Below, in pieces: positions 25,576-34,741 of a DNA stretch of 64,000 nt. Source of the DNA: Gracilimonas sp964505215 (GTDB lineage Bacteria > Bacteroidota > Rhodothermia > Balneolales > Balneolaceae); the NCBI GenBank assembly GCA_964505215.1, contig CAZDGU010000013.1, forward strand, positions 23,161 through 87,160, read 5' to 3'. The first letter of the stretch is position 1. Each line of letters begins with the position of its first letter. The translations under genes and the position numbers were made by a program. Under the pieces are notes generated by a model, which was not told the DNA's origin, did not search any database, and saw only the letters and a program-made list of their open reading frames with translations.

Positions 25576-27207
25576 TTAGGTTTGCATCACTCCGGTTTTA
25601 AATTCTTCGATTTCAGGATTCAAATCAGCACAGGCAATGGCTTTTGAAATACGCTCGCGGGTGTCGATGGGGTTGATAATTCCATCAACCCAAAGCCGGG
25701 ATGCGGCGTAGCGAACGTCCGTTTGCTTATCGTAGCGGTCGCTTATTTCTTTCATGATTTTTTGCTGTTCTTCCTCGCTCACTTCTTCCCCTTTTTTCTT
25801 CATGGCCGCTACTTGAATTTGCATCAGCGTTTTGGAAGCAGAGGCGCCGCTCATCACTGCAATTTTGGCCGTTGGCCAAGCATACATAAAGCGCGGATCG
25901 TAAGCGCGGCCGCACATGGCATAATTTCCGGCTCCGTAGCTGTTGCCTACCACAAACGTGATTTTTGGCACCGTGCTGTTGCTCACCGCATTTACCATTT
26001 TGGCTCCATCTTTAATGATGCCACCGTGCTCGCTGCGCTTGCCAATCATAAAGCCGGTTACATCCTGAAAAAAGATGAGCGGTATTTTCTTCTGATTGCA
26101 GTTCATGATAAATCGCGCCGCTTTATCGGCGCTGTCAGAGTAGATGACACCGCCAATCTGCATTTCTCCTTTTTTCGTTCGGCTTACCGTGCGCTGATTG
26201 GCTACAATTCCTACGCTCCAGCCGTCTATGCGGGCAAAGCCGGTAATCAGCGTTTGGCCGTATCCTTTTTTGAATTCGGTGAAGCTGTCTTCATCAATTA
26301 TGCAATCTAACACTTCGTACATATCGTACGGACTGGTGCTGGATTCGGGCAGAATATCAAAAATATCTGTAGCCGGACGTTTGGGTTCTTTTGCTTTCTT
26401 TCGGTTGAAGCCGGCTTTTTCAAACGGACCGAATTTATCTACTAAATCGCGGATGGTAGAGAGGCATTCTTCATCATCTTCCATTTTGTAATCCGTAACA
26501 CCCGAGATTTCGGTGTGCGTGGTGGCTCCGCCCAGCGTTTCGTTGTCCACATCTTCACCGATGGCGGCTTTCACCAGATAACTGCCCGCTAAAAATACGC
26601 TGCCGGTTCCATCTACAATCAGTGCTTCATCACTCATAATGGGTAAATACGCGCCGCCTGCTACACAGCTACCCATAATGGCGGCAATTTGAGGAATTCC
26701 TTTGGCAGAAATAACAGCATTGTTGCGAAACATGCGCCCAAAATGATCTTTGTCAGGAAATATTTGGTCCTGCATCGGCAAAAATACGCCGGCAGAGTCA
26801 ACCAGATAAATGAGCGGAATATGGTTTTCGATGGCAATTTCTTGTGCTCTCAAATTCTTTTTAGCGGTGATGGGAAACCACGCTCCGGCTTTAACGGTGG
26901 CGTCGTTTGCTACAATCATGCATTTACGTCCGCTTATTTCTCCCACGCCGGTTACCACGCCGCCCGATGGGCAGCCACCTTGCTCCTCATACATTTCATA
27001 TCCTGCCCACAGACCCAGCTCATGGAAATTGGAATCGGTATCAATCAGCTTTTCGATGCGCTCGCGAGCCGTCAGCTTTCCTTTATCGTGCTGCCTTTTA
27101 ATGCGTTTTTGTCCGCCGCCCAGCTTAATTTCATTTTCTGTTTGTTCAAATTCTTCCAGTAATTCTTTTAACCAATGCTTGGTAGCGCTTCCACTGTTGT
27201 TGCTCAT
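25576..27207 (-). CDS. Acyl-CoA carboxylase, carboxyltransferase (beta) subunit, methylcrotonyl-type
   Basis: This 543-residue biotin-dependent carboxyltransferase has two crotonase-like halves. The order CPSGGVVTGVGEISGRKCMIVANDATVKAG, PDKDHFGRMFRN, IMGSCVAGGAYLPIMSDE, ETLGGATTHTEISGVTDY and MCGRAYDPRFMYAWP resembles 3-methylcrotonyl-CoA carboxylase beta more than propionyl- or acetyl-CoA types. The enzyme would act in leucine or terpene catabolism. The biotin-carrying alpha subunit is not in the window and the gene stands alone, so substrate specificity is unproven. It is divergently placed from the GWxTD gene. Confidence 0.88.
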   Translation of the reverse strand: MSNNSGSATKHWLKELLEEFEQTENEIKLGGGQKRIKRQHDKGKLTARERIEKLIDTDSNFHELGLWAGYEMYEEQGGCPSGGVVTGVGEISGRKCMIVANDATVKAGAWFPITAKKNLRAQEIAIENHIPLIYLVDSAGVFLPMQDQIFPDKDHFGRMFRNNAVISAKGIPQIAAIMGSCVAGGAYLPIMSDEALIVDGTGSVFLAGSYLVKAAIGEDVDNETLGGATTHTEISGVTDYKMEDDEECLSTIRDLVDKFGPFEKAGFNRKKAKEPKRPATDIFDILPESSTSPYDMYEVLDCIIDEDSFTEFKKGYGQTLITGFARIDGWSVGIVANQRTVSRTKKGEMQIGGVIYSDSADKAARFIMNCNQKKIPLIFFQDVTGFMIGKRSEHGGIIKDGAKMVNAVSNSTVPKITFVVGNSYGAGNYAMCGRAYDPRFMYAWPTAKIAVMSGASASKTLMQIQVAAMKKKGEEVSEEEQQKIMKEISDRYDKQTDVRYAASRLWVDGIINPIDTRERISKAIACADLNPEIEEFKTGVMQT

Positions 27208-27319
27208 GTGCTGATTTTTTTAATGATAAAATGTTGGATTGAATGCTGCGTTAAAAATAGGGATAATATTTAATGTGTAAACCCCGATATTTACCTAATT
27301 CATTCATAAAATCAATTTC

Positions 27320-28684
27320 ATGAGCAAACGTTTATTAGCTTTCGTTCTTTTTGTGGGAATCTCAACCTCATTGATGGCACAGCGCGTCAGCTATCAGCAG
27401 CTGGTGATGCGCGCCCAAAGCCCCACTATTTTTATTGATGATATTTTACTCCCCGGAAAAGCCGAAAATACCACGCTGGCTTTCATTTTTCGATTTAATA
27501 ATGATTTCATTCCTTTCAAAAAAATCCCCACTGATGGTTCTATTCCTGCTTCAGGAGATGCTCAGTTTTACTCTACCATCCGTTTGAATGCCGAAATTTT
27601 TGAAGGGAAGCTGGATCGAAAAAGGCCTTCAGCCAATGCCGTAACCCGCGATATCTGGTCTGATACTTTGTACGCCGCAAACTTTGAGGAGACACAGTCT
27701 TCTAAGCACTTTGCTTCGGGCTACCTTTCCGCCCAGCTGAGTCCCGGACAGTACAACTTTATGCTTCAGCTGGCCATGATGCAAGATGTTAATGAGCGAA
27801 ACTCGCAGCGCAGCGGAATAAATATTCCCGATTTATCTACTAAGAAAACCGGTGAAGTTCTGTTAGTTGCCTCCAAAAATGGAGATGATTATCAGCTCAT
27901 GAATATGGAAAAGAATGTTCCTTTTGGGAAAGATTTCTACGCGTTAATCCGCATTCCAAATTATGACAGCACGGCCAACTATACGCTCACCGTAACGGAA
28001 GCATCTCCCTCTAAAAACGATACCACTTCCGGCAAAAGTGTGTATTCCGCTGAGCTCAATCCCAACAACATATTTCCTGAATCAACCCTGAGGTTTACAG
28101 ATAACAAAGAGCCCACTCTGCGATTAGAAACAGGAAACAGTGTTTATACTTACGCATTTGCGAAAATCCCGGCCGGGAATTTTGAAAACGCACCTTACTT
28201 TTTGAACCTATTTGAAAAAGGAAATAAAACCGTATTAGCCCGTACTTTTTTCCGTTCTTACTGGCCCGACATGCCCGCCAGTCTTTATAATTTGAATGTG
28301 GCTATTCAAAATCTGAAATACATTCTTTCTGAAAAAGAATTGAAGGAAATAAACAGCGGTGGCAGAAAGAAGAAAGAAGAGAAATTCCGGGAATTTTGGA
28401 AAAGTAAAGATCCTACTCCAAATACGGTTTTTAATGAGCTTATGGCCGAGTATTACCGCCGGATAGATTATGCGTTTAAGGAGTTTAGAAGCCAGGAAAA
28501 TCCACTGGGACATGAAAGCGATCAGGGTGAAATTTATATTAAATTTGGACCTCCTTCCAAAAAGGAAAGAAAGTTTCCCAAAAGCGGAAAAACTATTGAG
28601 GTGTGGACTTACCCAAATCGCACCTTTGTATTTGAAGCAGGAAGCGGCTTTGGAGATTTCGTACTGGTTGGAACCAAAAAATAA
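27320..28684 (+). CDS. GWxTD domain-containing exported protein
   Basis: This 454-residue secreted protein has a signal peptide ending SLMAQ and a C-terminal GWxTD-type domain at about 345-454, beginning REFWKSKDPTPNTVFNELM and continuing GEIYIKFGPP...EVWTYPNR. In the signature position it reads GHESDQG rather than GWxTDRG. The family occurs in Acidobacteria and FCB bacteria and has no known function. The N-terminal two thirds are beta-rich. It is followed after 40 bp by pdxA on the same strand, so cotranscription is likely. Confidence 0.85.
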   Translation: MSKRLLAFVLFVGISTSLMAQRVSYQQLVMRAQSPTIFIDDILLPGKAENTTLAFIFRFNNDFIPFKKIPTDGSIPASGDAQFYSTIRLNAEIFEGKLDRKRPSANAVTRDIWSDTLYAANFEETQSSKHFASGYLSAQLSPGQYNFMLQLAMMQDVNERNSQRSGINIPDLSTKKTGEVLLVASKNGDDYQLMNMEKNVPFGKDFYALIRIPNYDSTANYTLTVTEASPSKNDTTSGKSVYSAELNPNNIFPESTLRFTDNKEPTLRLETGNSVYTYAFAKIPAGNFENAPYFLNLFEKGNKTVLARTFFRSYWPDMPASLYNLNVAIQNLKYILSEKELKEINSGGRKKKEEKFREFWKSKDPTPNTVFNELMAEYYRRIDYAFKEFRSQENPLGHESDQGEIYIKFGPPSKKERKFPKSGKTIEVWTYPNRTFVFEAGSGFGDFVLVGTKK

Positions 28685-28724
28685 CTTTCATCTGAATTTT
28701 TAAAAACTTAATAAGCTACTTTTA

Positions 28725-29723
28725 ATGCGGCATCAAGAAAGGCCTGTAATAGTTATTTCTATCGGAGATTTTAATGGCATTGGGCCGGAAGTTATTTTTG
28801 GCGCTTTAAACAGTGTTTCTCCGTCACGTTCTGTTCCGGTTGTTGTTTCTCCTGCTGAGATAATTCGTGAAACGCTGGCTCATATATCCGTTAATCAACC
28901 CCTAAATTTCATTGAAGATATTGACGATGCTAAACAGGACGTTATTAACCTGCTCACCTTTCCTTCCGAACCTTTAGAGCGTACACCGGGCAGGCATTCG
29001 GTGCAAAGCGGAAAGGTGGCTATGAAGTCTGTTAAGCGTTGTATTGAACTTTGTAAACAGCAAAAAGCTGCCGCTATGGTAACAGCTCCCATTTCAAAAG
29101 AAGCCGTGAACGCAGCCGGTTATGCTATTCCCGGTCACACCGAATTTTTGGCCGAACAAACCCAAACTGAATCTGTGTTAATGATGCTGGTGAGCGGCAA
29201 AGTGCGCGTGGCTTTGGCTACTACGCATGTACCCATACATGACGTTGCCCCACTGATTACAAAATCGTTACTGCGAAAAAAAATTACCATGCTGGCTGAT
29301 AGTTTGCGGAGTGATTTCGGAATTCATCACCCCAAAATTGCCGTATTTGGGCTCAATCCGCACGCAGGCGATGGCGGTGTAATTGGGAATGAGGAAATAG
29401 TTGTAATCACTCCTGTAATCGAAGAATTTGATAACACCGATAATTCATTCACACTAAATGGTCCGTTCCCTGCCGATGGTTTTTTTGGACAGCAGCTGCA
29501 TCACAAACACGATGCCATTTTAGCCATGTATCACGATCAGGGACTGGCGCCTTTCAAGTTATTATCGTTTGGAAAAGGGGTGAATTTTACGGCCGGACTT
29601 CCTATCATCCGCACCTCGCCCGATCACGGTACGGCCTTTGATATAGCCGGACAGGGCATCGCCAATCCATCATCATTTAAAGAAGCCTACAATCTGGCTG
29701 TTGAACTCGCAAATAAAAAATAA
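28725..29723 (+). CDS. pdxA: 4-hydroxythreonine-4-phosphate dehydrogenase
   Basis: This 332-residue protein oxidises 4-phosphohydroxy-L-threonine in the DXP-dependent route to pyridoxal phosphate. Family marks are IGDFNGIGPEV at the N-terminus, MVTAPISKEAVNAAG..IPGHTEFLA with the metal-ligand histidine, GLNPHAGDGG, and HHKHDAILAMYHDQGLAPFK with TSPDHGTAFDIAG near the end. The zinc-binding histidines are present and the length is normal. The next gene begins within a base or two of its stop. Confidence 0.96.
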   Translation: MRHQERPVIVISIGDFNGIGPEVIFGALNSVSPSRSVPVVVSPAEIIRETLAHISVNQPLNFIEDIDDAKQDVINLLTFPSEPLERTPGRHSVQSGKVAMKSVKRCIELCKQQKAAAMVTAPISKEAVNAAGYAIPGHTEFLAEQTQTESVLMMLVSGKVRVALATTHVPIHDVAPLITKSLLRKKITMLADSLRSDFGIHHPKIAVFGLNPHAGDGGVIGNEEIVVITPVIEEFDNTDNSFTLNGPFPADGFFGQQLHHKHDAILAMYHDQGLAPFKLLSFGKGVNFTAGLPIIRTSPDHGTAFDIAGQGIANPSSFKEAYNLAVELANKK

Positions 29724-29724
29724 C

Positions 29725-30510
29725 GTGCAAGAATATAAACAAACCGGCATTTATTCCATTTTAGCCCACCTTTACGACACGCTGATGCAGGATGTAGATT
29801 ACGCCATGTGGGCCGATTTTATTGATGAGATTATACAAACGCATCACCCCAAACCCGTGAATGTTTTGGAGCTGGCTTGCGGAACCGGAGCCATTTCTCT
29901 GCAACTGGCCCGGCTGGATGAATATAATTTGACCGCTACCGATCAGTCGCCCGCTATGATTGAAAAGGCTCGTGAAAAAGCCGCACAGCAGAAAGCTGAT
30001 ATTCAATTCCATACCTTGGATTTTACCGATATACAAAGTGAGCACCGATATGATATTATTTTTTCGGTATTTGACAGCGTGAATTACCTGCATTATGAGC
30101 AAGATATTCTAAAAATGCTGAATGGTTGTTGGGAAATCCTAAATCCCGGCGGATTGCTTATTTTTGATTTTTCCACTCCCCAAAACTCCCTCGAAGCCGT
30201 TGAGTACCTGAATAACGAAGAAGGCAGCTTTGAAAACTTCCGGTACTTCCGGGAAAGCCGTTACGAACCGGCAGAGCAATTTCATTATAATGAGTTTGAA
30301 ATTGATGAGATGGATAAAGATGGAAAAACCGTTTTGCAGAGCTATCAGGAAACTCATAAACAGCGGGTTTATCCTTTGAACGAAATGCTGTCAATTTTGG
30401 AACAAACGCCCTATCATCAGGTAGCCAAATATGAGGATTTTGATTTGGTAGATGCAGACGAAAACAGCACACGCGTAACCATGGTACTTCGATGTCAGAA
30501 ACAGCCGTAA
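29725..30510 (+). CDS. SAM-dependent methyltransferase, class I
   Basis: The protein has a Rossmann methyltransferase fold with motif I VLELACGTGAISLQLA, TATDQSPAMIEKA and a YDIIFSVFDSVNYLH segment. The start is GTG at 29725, one base after the pdxA stop, giving 261 residues starting MQEYKQTGIYSILAHLYD. A TTG at 29701 is also in frame but would overlap pdxA by 23 bases. The substrate is unknown. Its end overlaps ftsE by 19 bases, implying translational coupling. Confidence 0.85.
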   Translation: MQEYKQTGIYSILAHLYDTLMQDVDYAMWADFIDEIIQTHHPKPVNVLELACGTGAISLQLARLDEYNLTATDQSPAMIEKAREKAAQQKADIQFHTLDFTDIQSEHRYDIIFSVFDSVNYLHYEQDILKMLNGCWEILNPGGLLIFDFSTPQNSLEAVEYLNNEEGSFENFRYFRESRYEPAEQFHYNEFEIDEMDKDGKTVLQSYQETHKQRVYPLNEMLSILEQTPYHQVAKYEDFDLVDADENSTRVTMVLRCQKQP

Positions 30511-31202
30511 TTGAACTTAAAAATGTTACCCTAAAATTTGATCATAACAGGGTGTTGGATGATGTGAATTTCAAGCTTCACAATGGTGAATTTGCTTATC
30601 TGATTGGGCCAACCGGAATCGGAAAAAGTTCTTTTCTGAAATTACTTTATCGGGATGTATTGCCGGATTCCGGAACGGTGCGCGTTACCGAATATCCCGT
30701 AAATAAAATATCGGAGCGGGAAGTGCCTATGCTTAGGCGCCGGCTGGGCATTGTATTTCAGGATTTTCAGCTGCTGCAAGATCGTAATGTGCATGATAAT
30801 GTGGCTTTTGCTCTTCAGGTTACCGGAGAGAAGCCGAAGTTCATCAAGCAGCGCGTGCTGGAAGTGCTTACTATGGTTGGGCTGAGCCACCGCCGCAAGC
30901 ACATGCCTAAAGACCTTTCGGGAGGCGAACAGCAGCGCGTGGTTATTGCCCGGGCGCTGGCTAACGAGCCCCGCATTTTACTGGCCGATGAGCCTACCGG
31001 TAATCTGGACCCTAAAGCAACCAAAGATATTATGGACTTGCTGAAAAGCATCAACAACCGAGGAATGGCGGTGCTAATGGTGACTCACGATTATGCCGTG
31101 GTTAAAAAATACCGTGCGCGAACCATCCGCATGGTGAATGGAAAAACCCAGAATCTGGTATGGAAAGGCGATAAGCTGGTTCCCGAAAAAAACAGCCGCT
31201 GA
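30492..31202 (+). CDS. ftsE: FtsE-like cell-division ABC ATPase
   Basis: This 236-residue ABC ATPase has Walker A GPTGIGKSS near 41, Q-loop FQDFQLLQDRNVHDNV, signature LSGGEQQRVVIARAL near 142 and Walker B ILLADEPTGNLDP near 163. The FQDF..L and NVaFaL pattern fits FtsE, which with FtsX couples septal wall hydrolysis to division; a LolD-type assignment is the main alternative. No ftsX follows, as the next gene is queG after 197 bp of unremarkable spacer. The start overlaps the methyltransferase gene. Confidence 0.85.
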   Translation: MSETAVIELKNVTLKFDHNRVLDDVNFKLHNGEFAYLIGPTGIGKSSFLKLLYRDVLPDSGTVRVTEYPVNKISEREVPMLRRRLGIVFQDFQLLQDRNVHDNVAFALQVTGEKPKFIKQRVLEVLTMVGLSHRRKHMPKDLSGGEQQRVVIARALANEPRILLADEPTGNLDPKATKDIMDLLKSINNRGMAVLMVTHDYAVVKKYRARTIRMVNGKTQNLVWKGDKLVPEKNSR

Positions 31203-31399
31203 TGCTTTAAAATTCAAAAGGTACTCCGAAATTTAGTTTAGTTTTTGCTTCCACACAGAGTTCTGCAGAGTTTGACGCAGTGTTTCGCTGAGGTACTTCG
31301 AAAATCAGCGATTCGATCGTTCTTAAATCTCTTTGATCTTCTCCTTATCTTATTTTCTAAGCTTTACTGCATACTTTGAATCAATTTTTATAAAGTCCC

Positions 31400-32350
31400 A
31401 TGCTGCAACAGCAAAAATTTACCGAGCAGATTAGAGCGCATGCCCTTCAGCTGGGTTTTGATGCCTGTGGATTTGCTAAATCCCAATATCTGCCGAAGGA
31501 AGCGCGACGGTTTGGCGAGTGGCTCAGCCAAAATAAAAACGGTACTATGAACTGGATCGAAAATTATTTTGACAAAAGAGTTGATCCAACATTGTTGGTA
31601 CCGGGTTCAAAAACGGTGGTTTCGGTGCTGGCAAGTTATCATCACCCCCAACACAAGCAGCAAATTGGCATAAAAGACCGCCCGCTCATTTCAAAATATG
31701 CACAGGGGCGTGATTATCACAAAGTGGTTAAGAAAAAGCTAAAGCACCTTTTTAAGTTCACCGAAGAGCTTTTAGGCGGTTTGGAAGGTCGTATTTTCAC
31801 CGATTCGGCTCCGGTTCTTGATAAAGTTTGGGCTCAGCGCGCCGGCTTGGGCTGGATTGGAAAAAACTCGAATTTACTGAATAAAGACATCGGTTCTTAT
31901 TTCTTTATCGGGGAGATGATTATTGATGCTGAATTAAGCTACGACACGCCCGTAACCGATCACTGCGGCACCTGCACCCGATGTATTGATGCCTGCCCAA
32001 CCGATGCCATTTACGAGCCGTATCGGGTTGATGCCACTAAATGTATTTCGTACCTGACCATTGAGCTGAAAGAGCAAATTGCGGAAGAACTTCAACCCAA
32101 AATAGAAAACTGGATTTACGGCTGTGATATCTGCCAGGACGTATGCCCGTGGAACAGCAAAGCTGTATTGGCACATTTTGAGGATTTACACCCAAGAGAT
32201 TACGTAGTGGATAAAGATTTAGAATATTGGCAAAACCTCACCCCACAGCAATACAATAAAACCTTTGAAGGAAGTGCCGTACGGCGTGCGAAGTTTGAAA
32301 AATTTACCTCTACCGTAGATGTGGTTTCCAAGAATTTATCCTCTCAGTAA
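31400..32350 (+). CDS. queG: Epoxyqueuosine reductase
   Basis: This 316-residue cobalamin- and iron-sulfur-dependent enzyme performs the last step of queuosine synthesis on tRNA. Visible marks are YAQGRDYHKVVKKKL, FTDSAPVLDKVWAQRAGLGWIGKN with the catalytic aspartate, and two 4Fe-4S clusters: CGTCTRCIDACP from about 188 and CDICQDVCP from about 242. Length is slightly below that of members carrying HEAT repeats. It is followed by a terminator and stands as a single-gene unit. Confidence 0.96.
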   Translation: MLQQQKFTEQIRAHALQLGFDACGFAKSQYLPKEARRFGEWLSQNKNGTMNWIENYFDKRVDPTLLVPGSKTVVSVLASYHHPQHKQQIGIKDRPLISKYAQGRDYHKVVKKKLKHLFKFTEELLGGLEGRIFTDSAPVLDKVWAQRAGLGWIGKNSNLLNKDIGSYFFIGEMIIDAELSYDTPVTDHCGTCTRCIDACPTDAIYEPYRVDATKCISYLTIELKEQIAEELQPKIENWIYGCDICQDVCPWNSKAVLAHFEDLHPRDYVVDKDLEYWQNLTPQQYNKTFEGSAVRRAKFEKFTSTVDVVSKNLSSQ

Positions 32351-32379
32351 TTTGTAACCACAAAAGCTTGACTAAACTA

Positions 32380-32407
32380 AAAAAGCCGACTTTTCAGCCG
32401 GCTTTTT
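32380..32407 (+). terminator. Rho-independent terminator after queG
   Basis: AAAAAGCCG pairs with CGGCTTTTT around a ten-base loop, with T-runs on both strands. It can end both queG on the plus strand and the convergent lipoprotein gene on the minus strand. Confidence 0.8.
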
Positions 32408-32430
32408 AGTAGATGAGAATTATCTATGAG

Positions 32431-33234
32431 TTATGAGCTACAAGGTACATCTTCAAAGTCTGCATTCCAGCAGAAGCGGTTATCTGCACCGCCTTCCTGG
32501 TAATAGCCTGTCATGGTTTCGGTATTCCAAACCACAAGAATATTACCGCTGCTGCTGTTGCTTTCAAACAATTCGGCACGGAAGTTATGCCCATCTTGGC
32601 TAAATGAATAGGTCGATTCCACACCACCGGTTTCTTCATCAAGCACTTCTAAAGTCATGTCCATTTTAGTATCACTTTCTTTGGTCCAGCTTGATTTAAA
32701 AACAGGAATTTCCTTAGAAGACTCTTCAGACTCTAACGTATTAAAAGTCCAGCTTCCTGAAGTACCGTCGTTAGCCACGCGGCCTGTCATCATGGTGTAA
32801 TCTTTTACAGAATTACCTTGTCCATCGTCATAAGACCAAGTCATCTCCCACTCTGTAAAGCCGTTTTTCTCTTCAGCAGTGGTTTTAATTTCCATGCTTG
32901 CTCCCTGATAGGATTCTTTGTACTGCCATACCCATTTACCATTTTTAAACTTTGCGTTCTCACGGTCTATGTCATAAAAGAAGCCCTGATACATAGTACC
33001 AAACGAAGACATAATGGCAAGGCTTACTGCGTACCAGCTGGCCGCATAGTAGTTACTGTAAGTTGGTGCTTTTTGAGGGTCGTTATCGAAATAAGACAGA
33101 TCGGGTTCAATAGCGAATTCCGGCAGCTCCGGCGGTTCGCCTTTTGCTGAAGCAGGGTCGTTACTACAGTTTGTAACTGTCATTGAAAAAAGCAGTACAA
33201 ACGAAAGTAGTTTTATTACTCTTGATTTACTCAT
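32431..33234 (-). CDS. Hypothetical lipoprotein
   Basis: This 267-residue protein has a lipoprotein signal (cysteine in TVTNCSND). The mature part is beta-rich with many W/Y residues, including an FKNGKWVWQYKESYQGASM stretch and SGSWTFN. The alternating strands suggest a lipocalin- or sandwich-like fold, but I do not recognise a family. It lies 73 bp downstream of the ECF sigma gene on the same strand and could be a member of its regulon (inference). Confidence 0.7.
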   Translation of the reverse strand: MSKSRVIKLLSFVLLFSMTVTNCSNDPASAKGEPPELPEFAIEPDLSYFDNDPQKAPTYSNYYAASWYAVSLAIMSSFGTMYQGFFYDIDRENAKFKNGKWVWQYKESYQGASMEIKTTAEEKNGFTEWEMTWSYDDGQGNSVKDYTMMTGRVANDGTSGSWTFNTLESEESSKEIPVFKSSWTKESDTKMDMTLEVLDEETGGVESTYSFSQDGHNFRAELFESNSSSGNILVVWNTETMTGYYQEGGADNRFCWNADFEDVPCSS

Positions 33235-33307
33235 TGATTTATAGATTAGTTATGTGTTGGATGTTTATTTTATATGCGTAAAGTGTACCTGAAAAGGTTC
33301 AAGTTTT

Positions 33308-33940
33308 TTAAAATTTGTCTCTTTTATCTATCAGTGCTTTATAAAGCAGCTCTCTTGCTCTAAAAATATGTGCTTTTACTGTGCCTAAAGGCAAATCCAA
33401 AGCCTCAGATATTTCTTGGTACGACTTTTCTTCCATATGCCTCATTTCAATTACCGCCTTATATTTTTCGGGTAAATTTTGAATGGCATCTTGAACAATA
33501 GCCTTTCTCTCTTTTTTTATAACCGGCTTATCCGTTAAAAAGCTTTCGTCCGGAAGCTGTATTTCCATCTCACCGTCTTTAGTGGCATAGGGCTGATTGA
33601 TGGAAAGCGTTTGCAATTTCTTTTTACGCAAATAATCTATAGTGTGATTTGTAGCAATACGATATAACCATGTAGAAAATGCGTAGTCTGTGCTATAAGA
33701 ATTTAAGTTATGAAATGCCTTCATAAACACTTCTTGAACCAGATCTTCTACCAGTTCCACTTCCTTAATCATTTTTCGGATATGGAAATAAATCGGTTTC
33801 TGATATTTATCTACCAGCTTGGTGTACGAGTCTTTTTTCCCGGCTAATGCATCTTGTACAAACACATCATCTTCCAGGCTGCTGGCCGAAGCATTTTTTC
33901 GGGGAGAAGTATTTTTAATCTCGTGTTTTTCCTTAGACAT
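33308..33940 (-). CDS. ECF-type RNA polymerase sigma factor
   Basis: This 210-residue sigma-70 family member has region 2 at about 45-110 (VEDLVQEVFMKAFHNL...FSTWLYRIATNHTIDYLRKKK) and region 4 at about 150-205 (LPEKYKAVIEMRHMEEKSYQEISEALDLPLGTVKAHIFRARELL). It redirects RNA polymerase, often in envelope stress. No anti-sigma gene lies next to it: the next gene on its strand is a lipoprotein, and the divergent one is a small outer-membrane barrel. Control may therefore rest with an unlinked factor. Confidence 0.93.
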   Translation of the reverse strand: MSKEKHEIKNTSPRKNASASSLEDDVFVQDALAGKKDSYTKLVDKYQKPIYFHIRKMIKEVELVEDLVQEVFMKAFHNLNSYSTDYAFSTWLYRIATNHTIDYLRKKKLQTLSINQPYATKDGEMEIQLPDESFLTDKPVIKKERKAIVQDAIQNLPEKYKAVIEMRHMEEKSYQEISEALDLPLGTVKAHIFRARELLYKALIDKRDKF

Positions 33941-34074
33941 ATCTTCAATTATTCAGCCCTTAAGATAAAAACCCTAAGACAAATGAAAATACCTTTTTTT
34001 GAACCTTTTTTATAAAACTTAACGCATATATTATTGAGTATCTTAAATCATTAATAATAACCAATACAAAAGCT

Positions 34075-34596
34075 ATGAAAAAAACATCCCTAATTGTTCT
34101 AACTTTAATTTTTGCAACAGTTCTTAACCATAATTTATATGCGCAAGATGCTGATAATGGAAATGCCGGAGCTATTCAAGTTGGCGGCGGCCTAATGTAC
34201 GGCTCCGAAATTGATCAGCTGGGTTTTCGTGTTGATGGTAATTATGTAATCAACGCAGATTTTCGGGTTGAAGCCGATCTTGGTTTTTATTTACCAGAAA
34301 GCTCCGGTAATGTTGACGTGAACTGGTTCGAGTTTAACGTTAATGGAAACTACATTTACGTAAACGAGCCGGATAAAGGGTTAATAGTATATGCATTAGC
34401 AGGACTTAACTATACTCGCGCAAAAGTCAGTGCCGGAAACTTCAGCTCAACAAATGGCGAAGTAGGCCTTAACATAGGTACCGGACTTGAGTATGGACTT
34501 GATTTCGCAAACCTTTTTGCCGAATTAAAGTACGTACTGGGTGATTATGACCAGCTTAATATCGGGGCAGGACTGCGTTTCCCTATAGGAAACTAA
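34075..34596 (+). CDS. Small outer-membrane beta-barrel protein
   Basis: This 173-residue protein has a signal peptide ending LYAQD. The rest alternates amphipathic strands, with glycine turns such as GGGLMYGSE, RVEADLGFYL and GLNIGTGLEYGLDF, and ends LRFPIGN. It is an eight-strand opacity/OmpA-like barrel by pattern. It is divergent from the ECF sigma gene across a 134-bp spacer that must hold both promoters, so sigma-dependent expression is possible. Confidence 0.8.
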   Translation: MKKTSLIVLTLIFATVLNHNLYAQDADNGNAGAIQVGGGLMYGSEIDQLGFRVDGNYVINADFRVEADLGFYLPESSGNVDVNWFEFNVNGNYIYVNEPDKGLIVYALAGLNYTRAKVSAGNFSSTNGEVGLNIGTGLEYGLDFANLFAELKYVLGDYDQLNIGAGLRFPIGN

Positions 34597-34615
34597 GACA
34601 GTTTAACCTACTTAT

Positions 34616-34651
34616 AAAAGCATCACTTTTAGCTAAGTGGTGCTTTTTTTT
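34616..34651 (+). terminator. Rho-independent terminator after the barrel gene
   Basis: AAAAGCA.CACTT pairs with AAGTG.TGCTTTT around a short AT loop and is followed by eight Ts, 20 nt after the stop codon. Confidence 0.85.
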
Positions 34652-34741
34652 ATTTAGCTCATCTATGTTTAGCTACAAAAAGCAGGACACGTTAAATGTA
34701 TGGGGACTAAGGCTACTAATTCAAAACTCAACCCAAAAAAC

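Noticed and set aside
29701..29724. TTG start for the methyltransferase
   Set aside because: It would overlap pdxA by 23 bases; the GTG right after the pdxA stop gives the expected N-terminus.
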